Source of the DNA: Alphaproteobacteria bacterium
Lineage (GTDB): Bacteria; Pseudomonadota; Alphaproteobacteria; Rhodobacterales; Rhodobacteraceae
Direction of reading: 5' to 3'
Assembly: GCA_009908405.1 (NCBI GenBank)
Contig: JAAAPG010000009.1
Span: 1-35,805, forward strand
DNA length: 35,805 nucleotides
The notes beneath the pieces were generated by a model. That model was not told the DNA's origin. It saw nothing but the letters and a program-made list of their open reading frames with translations, and ran no database searches. Made by a program: the position numbers and the translations under genes. The number at the start of each line of letters is the position of its first letter. Positions within the stretch are counted from its first letter, which is position 1. Below are positions 17,050 through 27,680 of the stretch, piece by piece.

Positions 17050-19902
17050 ATGGTCGAGCAAAAATTCATCGAAGTGCGCGGCGCGCGTGAGCATAACCTG
17101 AAGAGCATCGACGTGGACCTGCCGCGGGATCAGCTTCTGGTCATCACCGGGCTGTCGGGGTCGGGCAAGTCGTCGCTTGCCTTCGACACGATCTATGCCG
17201 AGGGCCAGCGCCGCTATGTCGAAAGCCTGTCGGCCTACGCGCGCCAGTTCCTGGACATGATGCAAAAGCCCGACATGGACCATATTTCCGGCCTGTCGCC
17301 CGCGATTTCGATTGAGCAAAAGACGACCAGCAAGAACCCGCGCTCCACCGTGGGCACGGTGACGGAAATCTACGACTACATGCGCCTGCTGTTCGCGCGG
17401 GCGGGTACGCCCTACAGCCCGGCGACCGGTCAACCCATTGAAGCGCAACAGGTTCAGGACATGGTCGACCGGGTGATGAGCCTGGAAGAGGGCACGCGCG
17501 CCTATCTGCTGGCCCCCATCGTGCGCGACCGCAAGGGCGAATACCGCAAGGAATTTCTGGAACTGCGCAAGCAGGGGTTTCAGCGGGTCAAGGTGGACGG
17601 GCAGTTTTACGAGTTGGACGAACCGCCTACGTTGGACAAGAAATTCCGCCACGACATCGACGTTGTGGTGGACCGGATCGTGGTCCGCGCGGGGATAGAG
17701 ACGCGGCTGGCGGATTCGTTCCGCACGGCGCTGGACCTCGCAGATGGCATCGCCGTTTTGGAAGAGGCCAAAGAGGACGGCGAACGCCTGACCTTTTCCG
17801 AGAAATTCGCCTGCCCGGTCAGTGGCTTCACGATTACGGAAATCGAGCCGCGGCTGTTTTCCTTCAACGCGCCGACCGGGGCGTGCCCCGATTGCGACGG
17901 GCTGGGGGTCGAGCTGTTCTTCGACGAACGGCTGGTCGTGCCCGACCACGCGCTGAAGCTGCTGGACGGTGCCATCGCGCCGTGGCGCAAGGGCAAGTCG
18001 CCCTATTTCACGCAGACGATCATGTCGCTGGCCAAGCACTACGAATTCGACGCGAAAACACCCTGGAAAGACCTGCCAGCGCATGCCAAGCAGGTGTTGC
18101 TGCATGGCTCGGGCGGCGAGGAGCTGCCGTTCCGTTATGACGAGGGGGGGCGCGTCTATAACGTCACCCGCGCGTTCGAGGGCGTGATCCCGAACATGGA
18201 ACGGCGCTACCGCGAAACCGACAGCGCCTGGGTGCGCGAGGATTTCGAGCAATACCAGAATAACCGCGCCTGCGGCGCTTGCGGCGGCCACCGGCTGCGG
18301 CCAGAGGCGTTGGCGGTCAAGATCGGCGGCTTGCATATCGGGCAGGTCACGGACATGGCGATCAAGGACGCGCTGGATTGGGTCCAGACCGTGCCCGACG
18401 CGCTGAGCAAACAGAAGAACGAGATCGCCCGCGCGATCCTGAAGGAAATTCGCGAACGTCTGGGCTTTCTGGTCAATGTGGGTCTGGATTACCTGACGCT
18501 GGGGCGGCACGCGGGCACGCTCTCGGGCGGCGAAAGCCAGCGGATCCGGCTGGCCAGCCAGATCGGCAGCGGGTTGACCGGCGTTCTGTATGTGCTGGAC
18601 GAACCCAGCATCGGGCTGCACCAGCGCGACAACGACCGGCTGCTGACCACGCTGCGCAACCTGCGCGACCAGGGCAACACCGTGATCGTGGTCGAGCATG
18701 ATGAAGAAGCCATCCGGACCGCCGATTTCGTGCTCGATATCGGCCCCGGTGCGGGTGTGCATGGCGGGCAGATCGTGGCGCAGGGCACGCCCGCGCAGAT
18801 CATGGCCGACCCGGCCAGCGTGACCGGCCAGTACCTGACCGGCACGCGCGAGATTGCGGTGCCCAAGACCCGCCGCAAGGGCAATGGCAAGAAGCTGAAG
18901 GTGGTCAAGGCCAGCGGCAACAACCTGCAAGATGTGTCGGTCGATTTCCCGCTTGGCAAATTCGTCTGCGTCACCGGCGTCTCGGGTGGCGGCAAATCCA
19001 CCCTGACGATTGAAACCCTGTTCAAGACGGCATCCATGCGGCTGAACGGCGCCCGCCAGACGCCCGCGCCCTGCGAGACGATCAAGGGGCTGGAGCAGTT
19101 GGACAAGGTCATCGACATCGACCAGCGCCCCATCGGGCGCACGCCACGGTCGAACCCCGCGACCTACACGGGCGCGTTCGGCCCGATCCGCGACTGGTTC
19201 GCGGGCTTGCCCGAAGCGCGTACGCGCGGCTACAAGCCCGGTCGCTTTTCGTTCAACGTGAAGGGCGGGCGGTGCGAGGCGTGCCAGGGCGACGGTGTGC
19301 TGAAAATCGAGATGAACTTCCTGCCCGATGTCTATGTCGAATGTGAAACCTGCAAGGGCAAGCGCTATAACCGTGAAACGCTGGAAGTGCTGTTCAAGGG
19401 CAAGTCCATCGCCGATGTGCTGGACATGACCGTGGAAGAAGCGCAGGGGTTTTTCGAGGCGGTTCCGTCGATCCGCGAGAAGATGGATGCGCTGATGCGC
19501 GTGGGGCTGGGCTATATCAAGGTCGGCCAGCAGGCGACGACCCTGTCGGGCGGCGAGGCGCAGCGCGTCAAGCTGTCCAAGGAACTGGCCAAGCGGTCCA
19601 CCGGTCGGACCCTGTATATCCTGGACGAGCCCACGACGGGCCTGCATTTCGAAGATGTGCGCAAGCTTTTGGACGTGCTGCATGAATTGGTCGACCAGGG
19701 GAACACGGTCGTCGTGATCGAACACAATCTGGACGTGGTGAAAACCGCCGACTGGATCATCGACATTGGCCCTGAAGGGGGCGATGGCGGCGGGCAGGTG
19801 GTGGCCACCGGCACGCCCGAAGCCGTGGCCAAGATCGAGGATAGTCATACCGGGCGGTACCTGGCGCCGCTTCTGAAACCGAAACGGGTGGCGGCGGAGT
19901 AG
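17050..19902 (+). CDS. uvrA: Excinuclease ABC subunit A
   Basis: '[61 protein letters not shown]'; two ABC cassettes; Cys-rich zinc sites. Confidence 0.98.
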   Translation: MVEQKFIEVRGAREHNLKSIDVDLPRDQLLVITGLSGSGKSSLAFDTIYAEGQRRYVESLSAYARQFLDMMQKPDMDHISGLSPAISIEQKTTSKNPRSTVGTVTEIYDYMRLLFARAGTPYSPATGQPIEAQQVQDMVDRVMSLEEGTRAYLLAPIVRDRKGEYRKEFLELRKQGFQRVKVDGQFYELDEPPTLDKKFRHDIDVVVDRIVVRAGIETRLADSFRTALDLADGIAVLEEAKEDGERLTFSEKFACPVSGFTITEIEPRLFSFNAPTGACPDCDGLGVELFFDERLVVPDHALKLLDGAIAPWRKGKSPYFTQTIMSLAKHYEFDAKTPWKDLPAHAKQVLLHGSGGEELPFRYDEGGRVYNVTRAFEGVIPNMERRYRETDSAWVREDFEQYQNNRACGACGGHRLRPEALAVKIGGLHIGQVTDMAIKDALDWVQTVPDALSKQKNEIARAILKEIRERLGFLVNVGLDYLTLGRHAGTLSGGESQRIRLASQIGSGLTGVLYVLDEPSIGLHQRDNDRLLTTLRNLRDQGNTVIVVEHDEEAIRTADFVLDIGPGAGVHGGQIVAQGTPAQIMADPASVTGQYLTGTREIAVPKTRRKGNGKKLKVVKASGNNLQDVSVDFPLGKFVCVTGVSGGGKSTLTIETLFKTASMRLNGARQTPAPCETIKGLEQLDKVIDIDQRPIGRTPRSNPATYTGAFGPIRDWFAGLPEARTRGYKPGRFSFNVKGGRCEACQGDGVLKIEMNFLPDVYVECETCKGKRYNRETLEVLFKGKSIADVLDMTVEEAQGFFEAVPSIREKMDALMRVGLGYIKVGQQATTLSGGEAQRVKLSKELAKRSTGRTLYILDEPTTGLHFEDVRKLLDVLHELVDQGNTVVVIEHNLDVVKTADWIIDIGPEGGDGGGQVVATGTPEAVAKIEDSHTGRYLAPLLKPKRVAAE

Positions 19903-19910
19903 GGGCGGCC

Positions 19911-20471
19911 TTACCCGGCCAGCGCCGCGTCCAGCCCCGCGACGATTTCCGGCACCGTGTCGCACAGCGTGAAGAACCCGCGCAGGCTGGGGTCGGCAAA
20001 GCCCTGCGCGATGATGTTGTCCACCAAGGCGGCCAGCGGTGCCCAATAGCCGTTCGTGTTCAGGATGAAGATGGGCCGCGCGTGCAGGCCCAGTTGTCGC
20101 CACGTCAGCACTTCGAAAAATTCATCCAGCGACCCCGCGCCGCCGGGCAGCACCACGATGGCGTCGGAATTGCTGAACATGACCTTTTTGCGTTCGTGCA
20201 TGGTTTCGGTCACGACCAAGGTGCGCAGGTCGCGCTTGGCGACTTCGCCCTGCATCAGGTGGGTCGGGATCACGCCGAAACTGTCGCCGCCCGCGCCGAT
20301 GCAGGCGCGCGCGACCTCGCCCATCAGGCCCACATCGCCCGCGCCGTAGACCAGCCGCCAACCATGGCCCGCGATGGCGCGGCCCATTGCCTGCGCATCG
20401 GCCACGTAGGCCGGGTCAGCCCCGGCGCGCGCACCACAGAAGACACAAATGGATGGGGTCGGGCTTGACAT
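19911..20471 (-). CDS. LOG family (TIGR00730-type) protein, likely cytokinin-riboside monophosphate phosphoribohydrolase fold
   Basis: 'ICVFCGARAGADPAY', 'LVYGAGDVGLMG', 'VLPGGAGSLDEFFEVLTWRQLGLH'. Confidence 0.92.
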   Translation of the reverse strand: MSSPTPSICVFCGARAGADPAYVADAQAMGRAIAGHGWRLVYGAGDVGLMGEVARACIGAGGDSFGVIPTHLMQGEVAKRDLRTLVVTETMHERKKVMFSNSDAIVVLPGGAGSLDEFFEVLTWRQLGLHARPIFILNTNGYWAPLAALVDNIIAQGFADPSLRGFFTLCDTVPEIVAGLDAALAG

Positions 20472-20575
20472 GGGTGGCGGACCTTGTCGCGAATTGTTTT
20501 GCCAGCAGGTAGCTGGCTTGGTAGCCATGTGCAAGCAGCGCATGTGCGACCAGCGCACTGTCAGGGGTGAATGCA

Positions 20576-21808
20576 ATGCTGAAGTACCTGCCGAAGAACA
20601 TGTTGACGCAATGGGCCGCCGGGTCCGTGGCCGTGGCGGGCGCTGCGAGCGTGGCCTATGTCGTCGTGTTCCCGCCGCAAGACGCCCCCCAGCTGCCGCG
20701 CCCCGAGCTTGACATGACCGCCCCTGCCGTGACCGAGCCGTCTGCCCCTGGCATGTCCTCCGAAATCGAGGTCGCCGCGCTGGATGTTGTCCGAGACGCC
20801 GCACCGCAATTCGATATCGTGCGCGTGACCGATCTTGGCAATGTGCTGGTGGCGGGCAAGGCCCCACCGCGCGTGCAGGTGGCCGCGCTGATCGACGAAA
20901 CGCAGGTTGCCGATACCGTCAGCTCCGGCATTGGCGAGTTCGTCATGCTGTTCGATGTCGAAGCAAGCCGCAGGCCGCGCGTGCTGGAACTGGAAGTGCG
21001 TTTGCCCGAGGGCGGGCGCGTGCGCTCTGCCGATACGCTGATGCTGGCCCCCAGTTCGGCGGCGATGGCCAATGTCGATACGGATGCGCCCGCAACCATG
21101 ACGGCGCGCGAGGTCGCGACCGCGCCGCTTTTCGGTGAACCGGAGGCCCCGGCGCGTCCGGATGTGCCCGACGAGAGCGCGAGCGTTGCGCTGGGCGGTG
21201 ATGCCGCCCCGTCCGACCTGCCCGATGCGCTCCCCCGCGCGCAGGAACCCGGCACCGCTTCCGCACCAACGGCCCTGCTCATGCGGGCCGATGGCGGTGT
21301 GCAGGTTCTGGGCGACGCGCCGCGCCTGCCGCAAGCGGGTGGCGCGCAAGGCAGCGTGGTGATCGATTCGGTCGTCTATGACCGCGAAGGTGAGGTTGTC
21401 ATGGGCGGGCGCAGCGGGCGCGCGCTGGCGGATATCCAGATATACCTCGACAACCAGCCGATCATCCGCACCCGTGCCGACCCGGATGGCGCGTGGCAGG
21501 CGCAGCTCGCGGGCATTGATCGCGGGGTCTATCGGCTGCGCGTGGATGAGCTGGACGCCGCCGCGCAAGTGACCTCGCGCGCGGAAATCCCGTTCGAACG
21601 TGTCACCCCGGAACTGGCGCGCGACGCGGATGGCCCGCGCGCGCTGATCGTGCAGCCGGGCAATACGCTGTGGGACATGTCGGAACAGAAATACGGCGAC
21701 GGGCGGCGCTACATGCGGATTTTCGATGCCAATCGCGACCAGATCCGCGACCCCGACCTGATCTATCCGGGGCAGGTGTTCGTGGTTCCGCAGACACCTT
21801 CGCAGTAA
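20576..21808 (+). CDS. LysM-domain protein with N-terminal TM and Pro/Ala-rich linker
   Basis: C-terminal 'LIVQPGNTLWDMSEQKYGDGRRYMRIFDANRDQIRDPDLIYPGQVFVVP' LysM motif. Confidence 0.88.
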   Translation: MLKYLPKNMLTQWAAGSVAVAGAASVAYVVVFPPQDAPQLPRPELDMTAPAVTEPSAPGMSSEIEVAALDVVRDAAPQFDIVRVTDLGNVLVAGKAPPRVQVAALIDETQVADTVSSGIGEFVMLFDVEASRRPRVLELEVRLPEGGRVRSADTLMLAPSSAAMANVDTDAPATMTAREVATAPLFGEPEAPARPDVPDESASVALGGDAAPSDLPDALPRAQEPGTASAPTALLMRADGGVQVLGDAPRLPQAGGAQGSVVIDSVVYDREGEVVMGGRSGRALADIQIYLDNQPIIRTRADPDGAWQAQLAGIDRGVYRLRVDELDAAAQVTSRAEIPFERVTPELARDADGPRALIVQPGNTLWDMSEQKYGDGRRYMRIFDANRDQIRDPDLIYPGQVFVVPQTPSQ

Positions 21809-21874
21809 CCGCGCTCTGGCCATTGGTGCGGTGAGGGCCTAGATAGCGGGCAAGCCAGCCAGAAAGCCCGCCAC

Positions 21875-23722
21875 ATGACCGCGCAAGACACCTCGCAAGA
21901 GACGCCCGCCACCCAAATGCCCAGCGATGCAGAGGCCGCGCGCGAGCGGGCCAGCGGCTGGCGCACCATTCGGCGCGTGGTGCCCTATCTGTGGCCGGAC
22001 GGGCAGGATTGGGTCAAATATCGCGTGGTCGCCGCGCTGGCGATGCTGGTGTTGGCGAAGGTCGTGGCGGTCGGCACGCCGTTTTTCTACAAGGCGGCGG
22101 TCGATGCGCTGGGCGGCGACGGCACGGGCTGGTTGCTGGCCGTGGGCGCGATCGGGCTGACCGTGGCCTATGGCATCGCGCGGCTGATGGAAATCGGCTT
22201 TCAGGAATTGCGCAACGTGCTGTTCACCCGCGTCGGTCAGCGCGCCTTGCGGCAACTGGCGCTGGAAACCTTCAGCCATATCCACCGTCTAAGCCTGCGC
22301 TATCATATCACCCGCAAGACGGGCGGGCTAAGCCGGATCATCGAACGCGGCGTCAAGGGCGTGGATTTCCTGCTGCGTTTCATGCTGTTCTCGATCTTTC
22401 CGCTGGTGTTGCAACTGCTGATGATCGCGGCGGTGTTCTTCTGGCTGTTCGACCTGCGCTACCTGGCGACCGTGGTCGTGACGATCGCGCTCTATGTCTG
22501 GTTCACCTTCAAGGTCACGGAATGGCGCGTCAAGCAACGCCGCGAGATGAACAACCAGGACACCGACGCCAACCAGAAGGCCATCGACAGCCTGCTCAAC
22601 TTTGAAACTGTCAAGTATTTCAACGCCGAAGCCATGGAGGCCCGGCGCTACGACGCCGCCATGCAGAAATACGAGGTTGCCGCCGTCCAGACCAATTACT
22701 CGCTGGCAATGCTCAATTTCGGTCAGGCGGTGTTGATTACCACCGGTCTTGTTCTGGTCATGGTCATGGCCGCGATGGGTGTGCAATCGGGCGATCTGAC
22801 CGTGGGCGATTTCGTGATGGTCAATGCCTACATGATCCAGATTACCATGCCGCTGAACTTCCTGGGCACGGTTTACCGCGAAATCCGACAGGCACTGGTC
22901 GATATGGGCGACATGTTCGACCTGCTGGACCAGCCCACCGATGTGCGCGACAAACCCGGTGCGCGCGCGCTGAATGTGCAAGGGGCCGAGGTGGTGCTGG
23001 ACAACGTGCGCTTCGGTTACGACCCGGCGCGGCCCATCCTGCACGGTGTCAGCCTGACCGTGCCGCCGGGGCAAAGCGTGGCGATTGTCGGCCCGTCCGG
23101 GTCCGGCAAATCGACCATCGGGCGATTGTTGTTCCGGTTCTATGACGTGACGGGCGGCGCATTGCGCATCGACGGCCAAGACCTGCGCGACGTGACGCAG
23201 GACAGCCTGCACGCGGCCATCGGGGTGGTGCCGCAAGACACGGTGCTGTTCAACGACACCATCGCCTATAACATCGCCTATGGGCGCGAAGGCGCCAGCC
23301 GGGCCGAAGTGGAAGCGGCGGCCAAGGCCGCGCGCATCCATGATTTCATCCTGTCGCTGCCCGAAGGCTATGACACGCAGGTGGGCGAGCGCGGGCTGAA
23401 ATTGTCGGGTGGGGAAAAGCAACGCGTGGGCATTGCCCGCACACTGCTGAAAGACCCGCCGATCCTGATGCTGGACGAGGCGACGAGTGCCTTGGACACC
23501 CAGACCGAGCAGGATATCCAGGAATCCTTGCGCCGGGCGGGGCAGGGGCGCACGGTGCTGATGATCGCGCATAGGCTGTCGACCGTGGTCGAGGCGGACC
23601 GGATCGTCGTGCTGGAAGCCGGACATATCGTGGAAGAGGGCACGCATGACGCGCTTCTGGCCAAGGGCGGGCGCTATGCCGCCATGTGGGCGCGCCAAAG
23701 CGCTGATATGGATGGCGCTTGA
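21875..23722 (+). CDS. Atm1/HMT1-type ABC exporter (fused permease and ATPase)
   Basis: 'ANQKAIDSLLNFETVKYFNAEAMEARRYDAA', Walker A 'GPSGSGKST', 'LSGGEKQRVGIARTLLKDPPILMLDEATSALDTQTE'. Confidence 0.92.
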   Translation: MTAQDTSQETPATQMPSDAEAARERASGWRTIRRVVPYLWPDGQDWVKYRVVAALAMLVLAKVVAVGTPFFYKAAVDALGGDGTGWLLAVGAIGLTVAYGIARLMEIGFQELRNVLFTRVGQRALRQLALETFSHIHRLSLRYHITRKTGGLSRIIERGVKGVDFLLRFMLFSIFPLVLQLLMIAAVFFWLFDLRYLATVVVTIALYVWFTFKVTEWRVKQRREMNNQDTDANQKAIDSLLNFETVKYFNAEAMEARRYDAAMQKYEVAAVQTNYSLAMLNFGQAVLITTGLVLVMVMAAMGVQSGDLTVGDFVMVNAYMIQITMPLNFLGTVYREIRQALVDMGDMFDLLDQPTDVRDKPGARALNVQGAEVVLDNVRFGYDPARPILHGVSLTVPPGQSVAIVGPSGSGKSTIGRLLFRFYDVTGGALRIDGQDLRDVTQDSLHAAIGVVPQDTVLFNDTIAYNIAYGREGASRAEVEAAAKAARIHDFILSLPEGYDTQVGERGLKLSGGEKQRVGIARTLLKDPPILMLDEATSALDTQTEQDIQESLRRAGQGRTVLMIAHRLSTVVEADRIVVLEAGHIVEEGTHDALLAKGGRYAAMWARQSADMDGA

Positions 23723-23735
23723 CCTGCCAAGGGGA

Positions 23736-23813
23736 ACGCGCGGCCACCGGCCCCCGCAAGGGCGGGGGCGCGCTGGCCGCGCGTGCCCGTTCCGGGCGGC
23801 GCGCCGAACGGGC
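23736..23813. repeat. Nested and tandem GC-rich hairpins in an intergenic spacer
   Basis: Outer stem ACGCGCGGCCA/TGGCCGCGCGT (23736-46/23774-84) enclosing GCCCCCGC-AAGG-GCGGGGGC (23750-23769); adjacent GCCCGTTC/GAACGGGC (23785-92/23806-13) enclosing GGCGCGCC. Confidence 0.8.
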
Positions 23814-23868
23814 GCTGGCGCGGGGCGGCAGGCGTTGGTGACGTGAGTATTTGGGGCAAGATGAAGCC

Positions 23869-25044
23869 ATGAGCGGGTTCGATGTCATCATCCTTGGCGC
23901 CGGGGCGGCGGGCATGTTCTGCGCGATCGAGGCCGCGCGGCGCGGGCGGCGCGTGGCGCTTTTGGACCACGCCAAAACACCGGGCGAGAAGATCCGGATT
24001 TCCGGCGGGGGGCGGTGCAATTTCACCAACCTGCATATCGCGCCCGAGCGGTTCCTGTCGGACAATCCGCGCTTCGCGCTGTCGGCGCTGAAACGCTATA
24101 CGCAGTGGGATTTCATCGACCGGGTGTCGCAAGCGGGAATCGCATGGCACGAAAAGACGCTGGGGCAGTTGTTCTGCGACGGCTCCGCGCGCGAGATCAT
24201 CGCCATGCTGCGCGCCGATATGGACGCGGCGGGTGTGACGCTGGTGCCGGGGGTCGAGATCGGGACGGTGGCACACAAGGATGGTTTTCACCTTGCCAGC
24301 AGCAAGGGTGCGTTTCATGCACCACGGCTTGTGGTGGCGACGGGGGGCAAGTCGATCCCGAAAATGGGCGCGACTGGGTTGGGCTACGCGCTGGCGCGGC
24401 AATTCGGGCTGGGACTGGTCGAGACGCGGCCGGGCTTGGTGCCGCTCACCTTCTCGGGCGAGATGCTGGCGGAGACGCGCGCGCTGGCAGGCTTGGCCGT
24501 GCCCGCGACAGTGCGTCATGGCAAGACCGCGTTCGAGGAAGGCTTGCTGTTCACCCATCGCGGCCTGTCCGGCCCGTCGATCTTGCAGATTTCCAGCTAT
24601 TGGCGCGAAGGTGACGAGATCGCGGTCGATCTGGCACCGGGGGGCGCGGTTGCCGACGCCATGGCCGCGCAAAAGGCCGAGGCCGGGCGGGTCGAGGTGC
24701 AGACCGCGCTGGCCCGTCACTTGCCCGAGCGGCTGGCGCGGGCGGTGGTGGCGCGGGCGGGCCTGTCGGGGCGGTTGGCCGACCAGACCGGGCGCGCGCT
24801 GGATCGATTGGCCGCCGAAGTGCAGGATTGGCGCATCCGCCCCGTGGGCAGCGAGGGCTACCGCACCGCCGAGGTCACGCTGGGCGGCGTGGACACGCGC
24901 GACCTGGACGCGCGCAGCATGGAAGCGCGCGATGTGCCGGGGCTGCATTTCATCGGTGAAGTGGTCGATGTCACCGGCTGGCTGGGCGGCTACAATTTCC
25001 AGTGGGCGTGGTCGTCGGGCTGGGCGGCGGGGCAGGCCGTATGA
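23869..25044 (+). CDS. HI0933/BaiN-family FAD-dependent oxidoreductase (TIGR03862-like flavoprotein)
   Basis: 'VIILGAGAAGMFCAIEAARRGRRVALLDHAKTPGEKIRISGGGRCNFTN', C-terminal 'FIGEVVDVTGWLGGYNFQWAWSSGWAAG'. Confidence 0.92.
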   Translation: MSGFDVIILGAGAAGMFCAIEAARRGRRVALLDHAKTPGEKIRISGGGRCNFTNLHIAPERFLSDNPRFALSALKRYTQWDFIDRVSQAGIAWHEKTLGQLFCDGSAREIIAMLRADMDAAGVTLVPGVEIGTVAHKDGFHLASSKGAFHAPRLVVATGGKSIPKMGATGLGYALARQFGLGLVETRPGLVPLTFSGEMLAETRALAGLAVPATVRHGKTAFEEGLLFTHRGLSGPSILQISSYWREGDEIAVDLAPGGAVADAMAAQKAEAGRVEVQTALARHLPERLARAVVARAGLSGRLADQTGRALDRLAAEVQDWRIRPVGSEGYRTAEVTLGGVDTRDLDARSMEARDVPGLHFIGEVVDVTGWLGGYNFQWAWSSGWAAGQAV

Positions 25045-25060
25045 CCTGGCCCCGCGCCGA

Positions 25061-26842
25061 TCAGCCCGAAACCTGTTCGCGCAGCACCGACCCGGTCATG
25101 GACGCAAACAGGTAGAGGCCCGCAAACAGCAGGAACGCCAGCGAGGAATTGGCCAGCTTGCGGGGATAGACAGCCTCGTCCGACGCGATGGGGTCTACCG
25201 TCAGGGCCAGGTAACGCACCTGGCGGCTGACCTCCATCCGGGCGGATTCCACTTGCTGCATGGCCTGCGCGCGCATCATTTCGCGCGTCTGCACTTCGGC
25301 TTCGGCCATGATAAGCTGGCTTTGAATGCTGGCCAGCGATGCATCGCCCTCGGTGCCTTGGGTCATGGAATCGCGCAGCTCGTCGATCTGCTCTTGAAGC
25401 GCCGCCGCCCGACGTTCGAGCGGGCGCAGCCGGGCCGGGTTGGGCCGCGCATTGCTGCGCATTTCCTGGATGGTAAGCTGGGTCTGCGTCAGTTCGGTTT
25501 CCAGCGCCACGATCTGTTGCGAGATCAGTTGCACCTCGACCTCGCCCGACAGAACAGAGGATTTCTCCTGCAATTCCACGATGTCTTGCCGTGCCTCGAC
25601 CAGGGCGCTCTGTGCTTCGTCAAGGCTTTGACGCGCCTCGCTCATCTGGCTGTCGCGCAGGCGTTGGGTCATCGTGTCGACATGTTCTTCGGCATAGGTC
25701 AGAAGCGCGCGGGCGAACCGTTCACTGTCTTCGGGTGTCGCGGCGATCACCTCCAGCCCGACGACACCCTCGGACGGATCGTAGCTTATCCGCACATGCC
25801 GCCCATAGGTCTTGAAGGCTTCCTCGGTAGAGGCATCGGGGGGGATGCGGCGCCAGATATCAAGCTCGGCCTGGCTGAAATGCGCGCGAAACGCTTCTTC
25901 ACGGTCAAGGCGCAGCATGGCGCCGCGGGATTGCAAGAAGCTCTGGACCGAAGCAGCCTCTTGCTGACCGCCCATGCCCATGCCAGCGGCCGAGGGTAAC
26001 ATTGAACTGAGATCGCCGCCCGTGGACGGAGCCGACGACGCTTGCTGGATGACGAATTCCGCCTCTGTCGCGTACATCGGGGTCGCGATCATGTAGAAGT
26101 AATAGGTGGCCAGAAAGGTCGGAAACGTCACGAAAGCCAGAATGCGCGCGCCAAGCAGCAAAAGCCGCTTGCGGCGGCGCTTGACGATCTGGCGCTGCAT
26201 CTTTTGCAATTCGCGGTCGCGGTCCGCCGCGATTCTGGCCATGCGTTCCTGTGCGGCTGAAACGCCGCCACCGGAGGGGGCCGGGCTGGTTTGCGCGGCC
26301 GTTGTCAGCGCGCGGCTGGTATCTTCTTGTTCGTCGCTGCGCACCAGTTCCAGCATGGTCGCGCGCGAGAAAGGGTCGATGCCCTGTTTGCGCAGCGCCA
26401 ACACCGCTTCATAGGCCGAACTGGCGCGAATGCCGTGTTTCTGTGCGACCCGCATGGCCATGCGCAACTGGCGGGCAGTCAGCCCTTCCTGACGCACGAT
26501 GTCGAGGTCCGACTCGGATTGCAAAGACGCCTCGGCTGTGGCGCCTTGGGGCGCAGCTTGTGCGCTTTCGGTCACCTCTGCGTCGGCCGCACCCGTGTCT
26601 GCGTCGGGCGCAGTTGTTTGTTCTGGCGTCTTCGCGCGGGCGCGTTTTTGCAGCACGATACGGTGCGATCCCGGCTCGACCGGGCGCGGCGTCAACTCTT
26701 CAGCCGTTGGCGCTGGCTGCGGTGCCACGCGCTCTGTCGCGGGCGCGCGCGTGGCCCGCGCCGAAGCCTGCGAGGGTGTGGAGGACGTCGGCTCGTCGGT
26801 GCGACGCAGGCGAAAGCGTTTGGATTTAACTGGCGTAGTCAT
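25061..26842 (-). CDS. Capsule polysaccharide export inner-membrane protein (KpsE/CtrB/BexC family) with long N-terminal extension
   Basis: TM region then 'MIATPMYATEAEFVIQQAS', coiled coil, C-terminal TM; start overlaps the KpsT-like stop. Confidence 0.85.
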   Translation of the reverse strand: MTTPVKSKRFRLRRTDEPTSSTPSQASARATRAPATERVAPQPAPTAEELTPRPVEPGSHRIVLQKRARAKTPEQTTAPDADTGAADAEVTESAQAAPQGATAEASLQSESDLDIVRQEGLTARQLRMAMRVAQKHGIRASSAYEAVLALRKQGIDPFSRATMLELVRSDEQEDTSRALTTAAQTSPAPSGGGVSAAQERMARIAADRDRELQKMQRQIVKRRRKRLLLLGARILAFVTFPTFLATYYFYMIATPMYATEAEFVIQQASSAPSTGGDLSSMLPSAAGMGMGGQQEAASVQSFLQSRGAMLRLDREEAFRAHFSQAELDIWRRIPPDASTEEAFKTYGRHVRISYDPSEGVVGLEVIAATPEDSERFARALLTYAEEHVDTMTQRLRDSQMSEARQSLDEAQSALVEARQDIVELQEKSSVLSGEVEVQLISQQIVALETELTQTQLTIQEMRSNARPNPARLRPLERRAAALQEQIDELRDSMTQGTEGDASLASIQSQLIMAEAEVQTREMMRAQAMQQVESARMEVSRQVRYLALTVDPIASDEAVYPRKLANSSLAFLLFAGLYLFASMTGSVLREQVSG

Positions 26843-27479
26843 ACAGCTCTTTTGCCTCTTCCAACGTATCGAAGAAATACAGTTTTCCGTCGCGCAACAC
26901 GGCAGCGGAATTGCAGAATTTCTCAAGGATCTTGTGATCATGCGACACGATGATGAGCGTGGACTGCTCGAACCGTTCGCGCATGACCGCGCCCGCGCGC
27001 TTGTTGAAGGCGACATCGGTGGTGGTCGGCATCCCTTCGTCGATCAGATACAGATCGAAATTCATGGCCATCATCAACGACAAGGACAGGCGCGAGCGCA
27101 TCCCGCTGCTATAGGTGCCGATGGGCATGTCGAAATACTCGCCGATATCGCAGAGCCATCGGCAGAAGGCTTCGACATAATCGGCATCCAGCCCGTAAAT
27201 GTTCGCGATATAACGCACATTTTCAGTTGCAGAGTGTTTGCTGACCAACCCGCCCATGAAGCCAAGCGGAAAGGACACGCTGCAGTTGCGATGAATCGCC
27301 CCGTCATCCGGGCGCTCAAGACCGGCCATCATGTTGATGACGGTGGTTTTGCCCGAACCGTTCTTGGCCAGAACGCCCAGATTCATGCCCTGTCGGATGG
27401 TAAAGGTCGCACCCTCCAGGATGACTTTGCGCTGGGTGCCCGTCCAGAATGACTTGCTGACATTGACGAAATCCAACAT
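26826..27479 (-). CDS. Polysaccharide ABC transporter ATP-binding protein (KpsT/CtrD/BexA-like)
   Basis: 'LGVLAKNGSGKTTVINMMAGLERPDDGAIHRNCSVSFPLGFMGG', 'YSSGMRSRLSLSLMMAMNFDLYLIDEG'. Confidence 0.9.
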   Translation of the reverse strand: MLDFVNVSKSFWTGTQRKVILEGATFTIRQGMNLGVLAKNGSGKTTVINMMAGLERPDDGAIHRNCSVSFPLGFMGGLVSKHSATENVRYIANIYGLDADYVEAFCRWLCDIGEYFDMPIGTYSSGMRSRLSLSLMMAMNFDLYLIDEGMPTTTDVAFNKRAGAVMRERFEQSTLIIVSHDHKILEKFCNSAAVLRDGKLYFFDTLEEAKELYDYAS

Positions 27480-27680
27480 GGTCCGGCGCGTCCCCGCATT
27501 CCTGTCCTGACTGTGCGATCTGCCTTATGGACGATTTGCACGGCCTGCGTTGTCAGCCGCGAACATCTCATGGCGACACTGTTTCTGCATTATCAACAGA
27601 ATGCGGCAAAATTGCGGTTTAAGCCAGTAACAAGCGCGGTGGGCGGTGCGGATTTGTGTGGGGTGTCGTGGGGCCGGGTA

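Noticed and set aside
17017-20103. 1028-aa minus-strand ORF antisense to uvrA
   Set aside because: Lies opposite a clear uvrA; low-complexity Arg/His/Gln/Asp-rich translation typical of antisense frames in GC-rich codon-biased genes.
20416-20601. Minus-strand ORF 'SALVAHALLAHGYQASYLLAKQFATRSAT' upstream of the LOG gene
   Set aside because: Looks protein-like in part but overlaps the start of the LOG gene in another frame, with no RBS or family I recognise.
24281-25999. 572-aa plus-strand ORF over the flavoprotein and KpsE genes
   Set aside because: Wrong frame of the flavoprotein then antisense to KpsE; Arg/Trp/Pro-rich nonsense composition.
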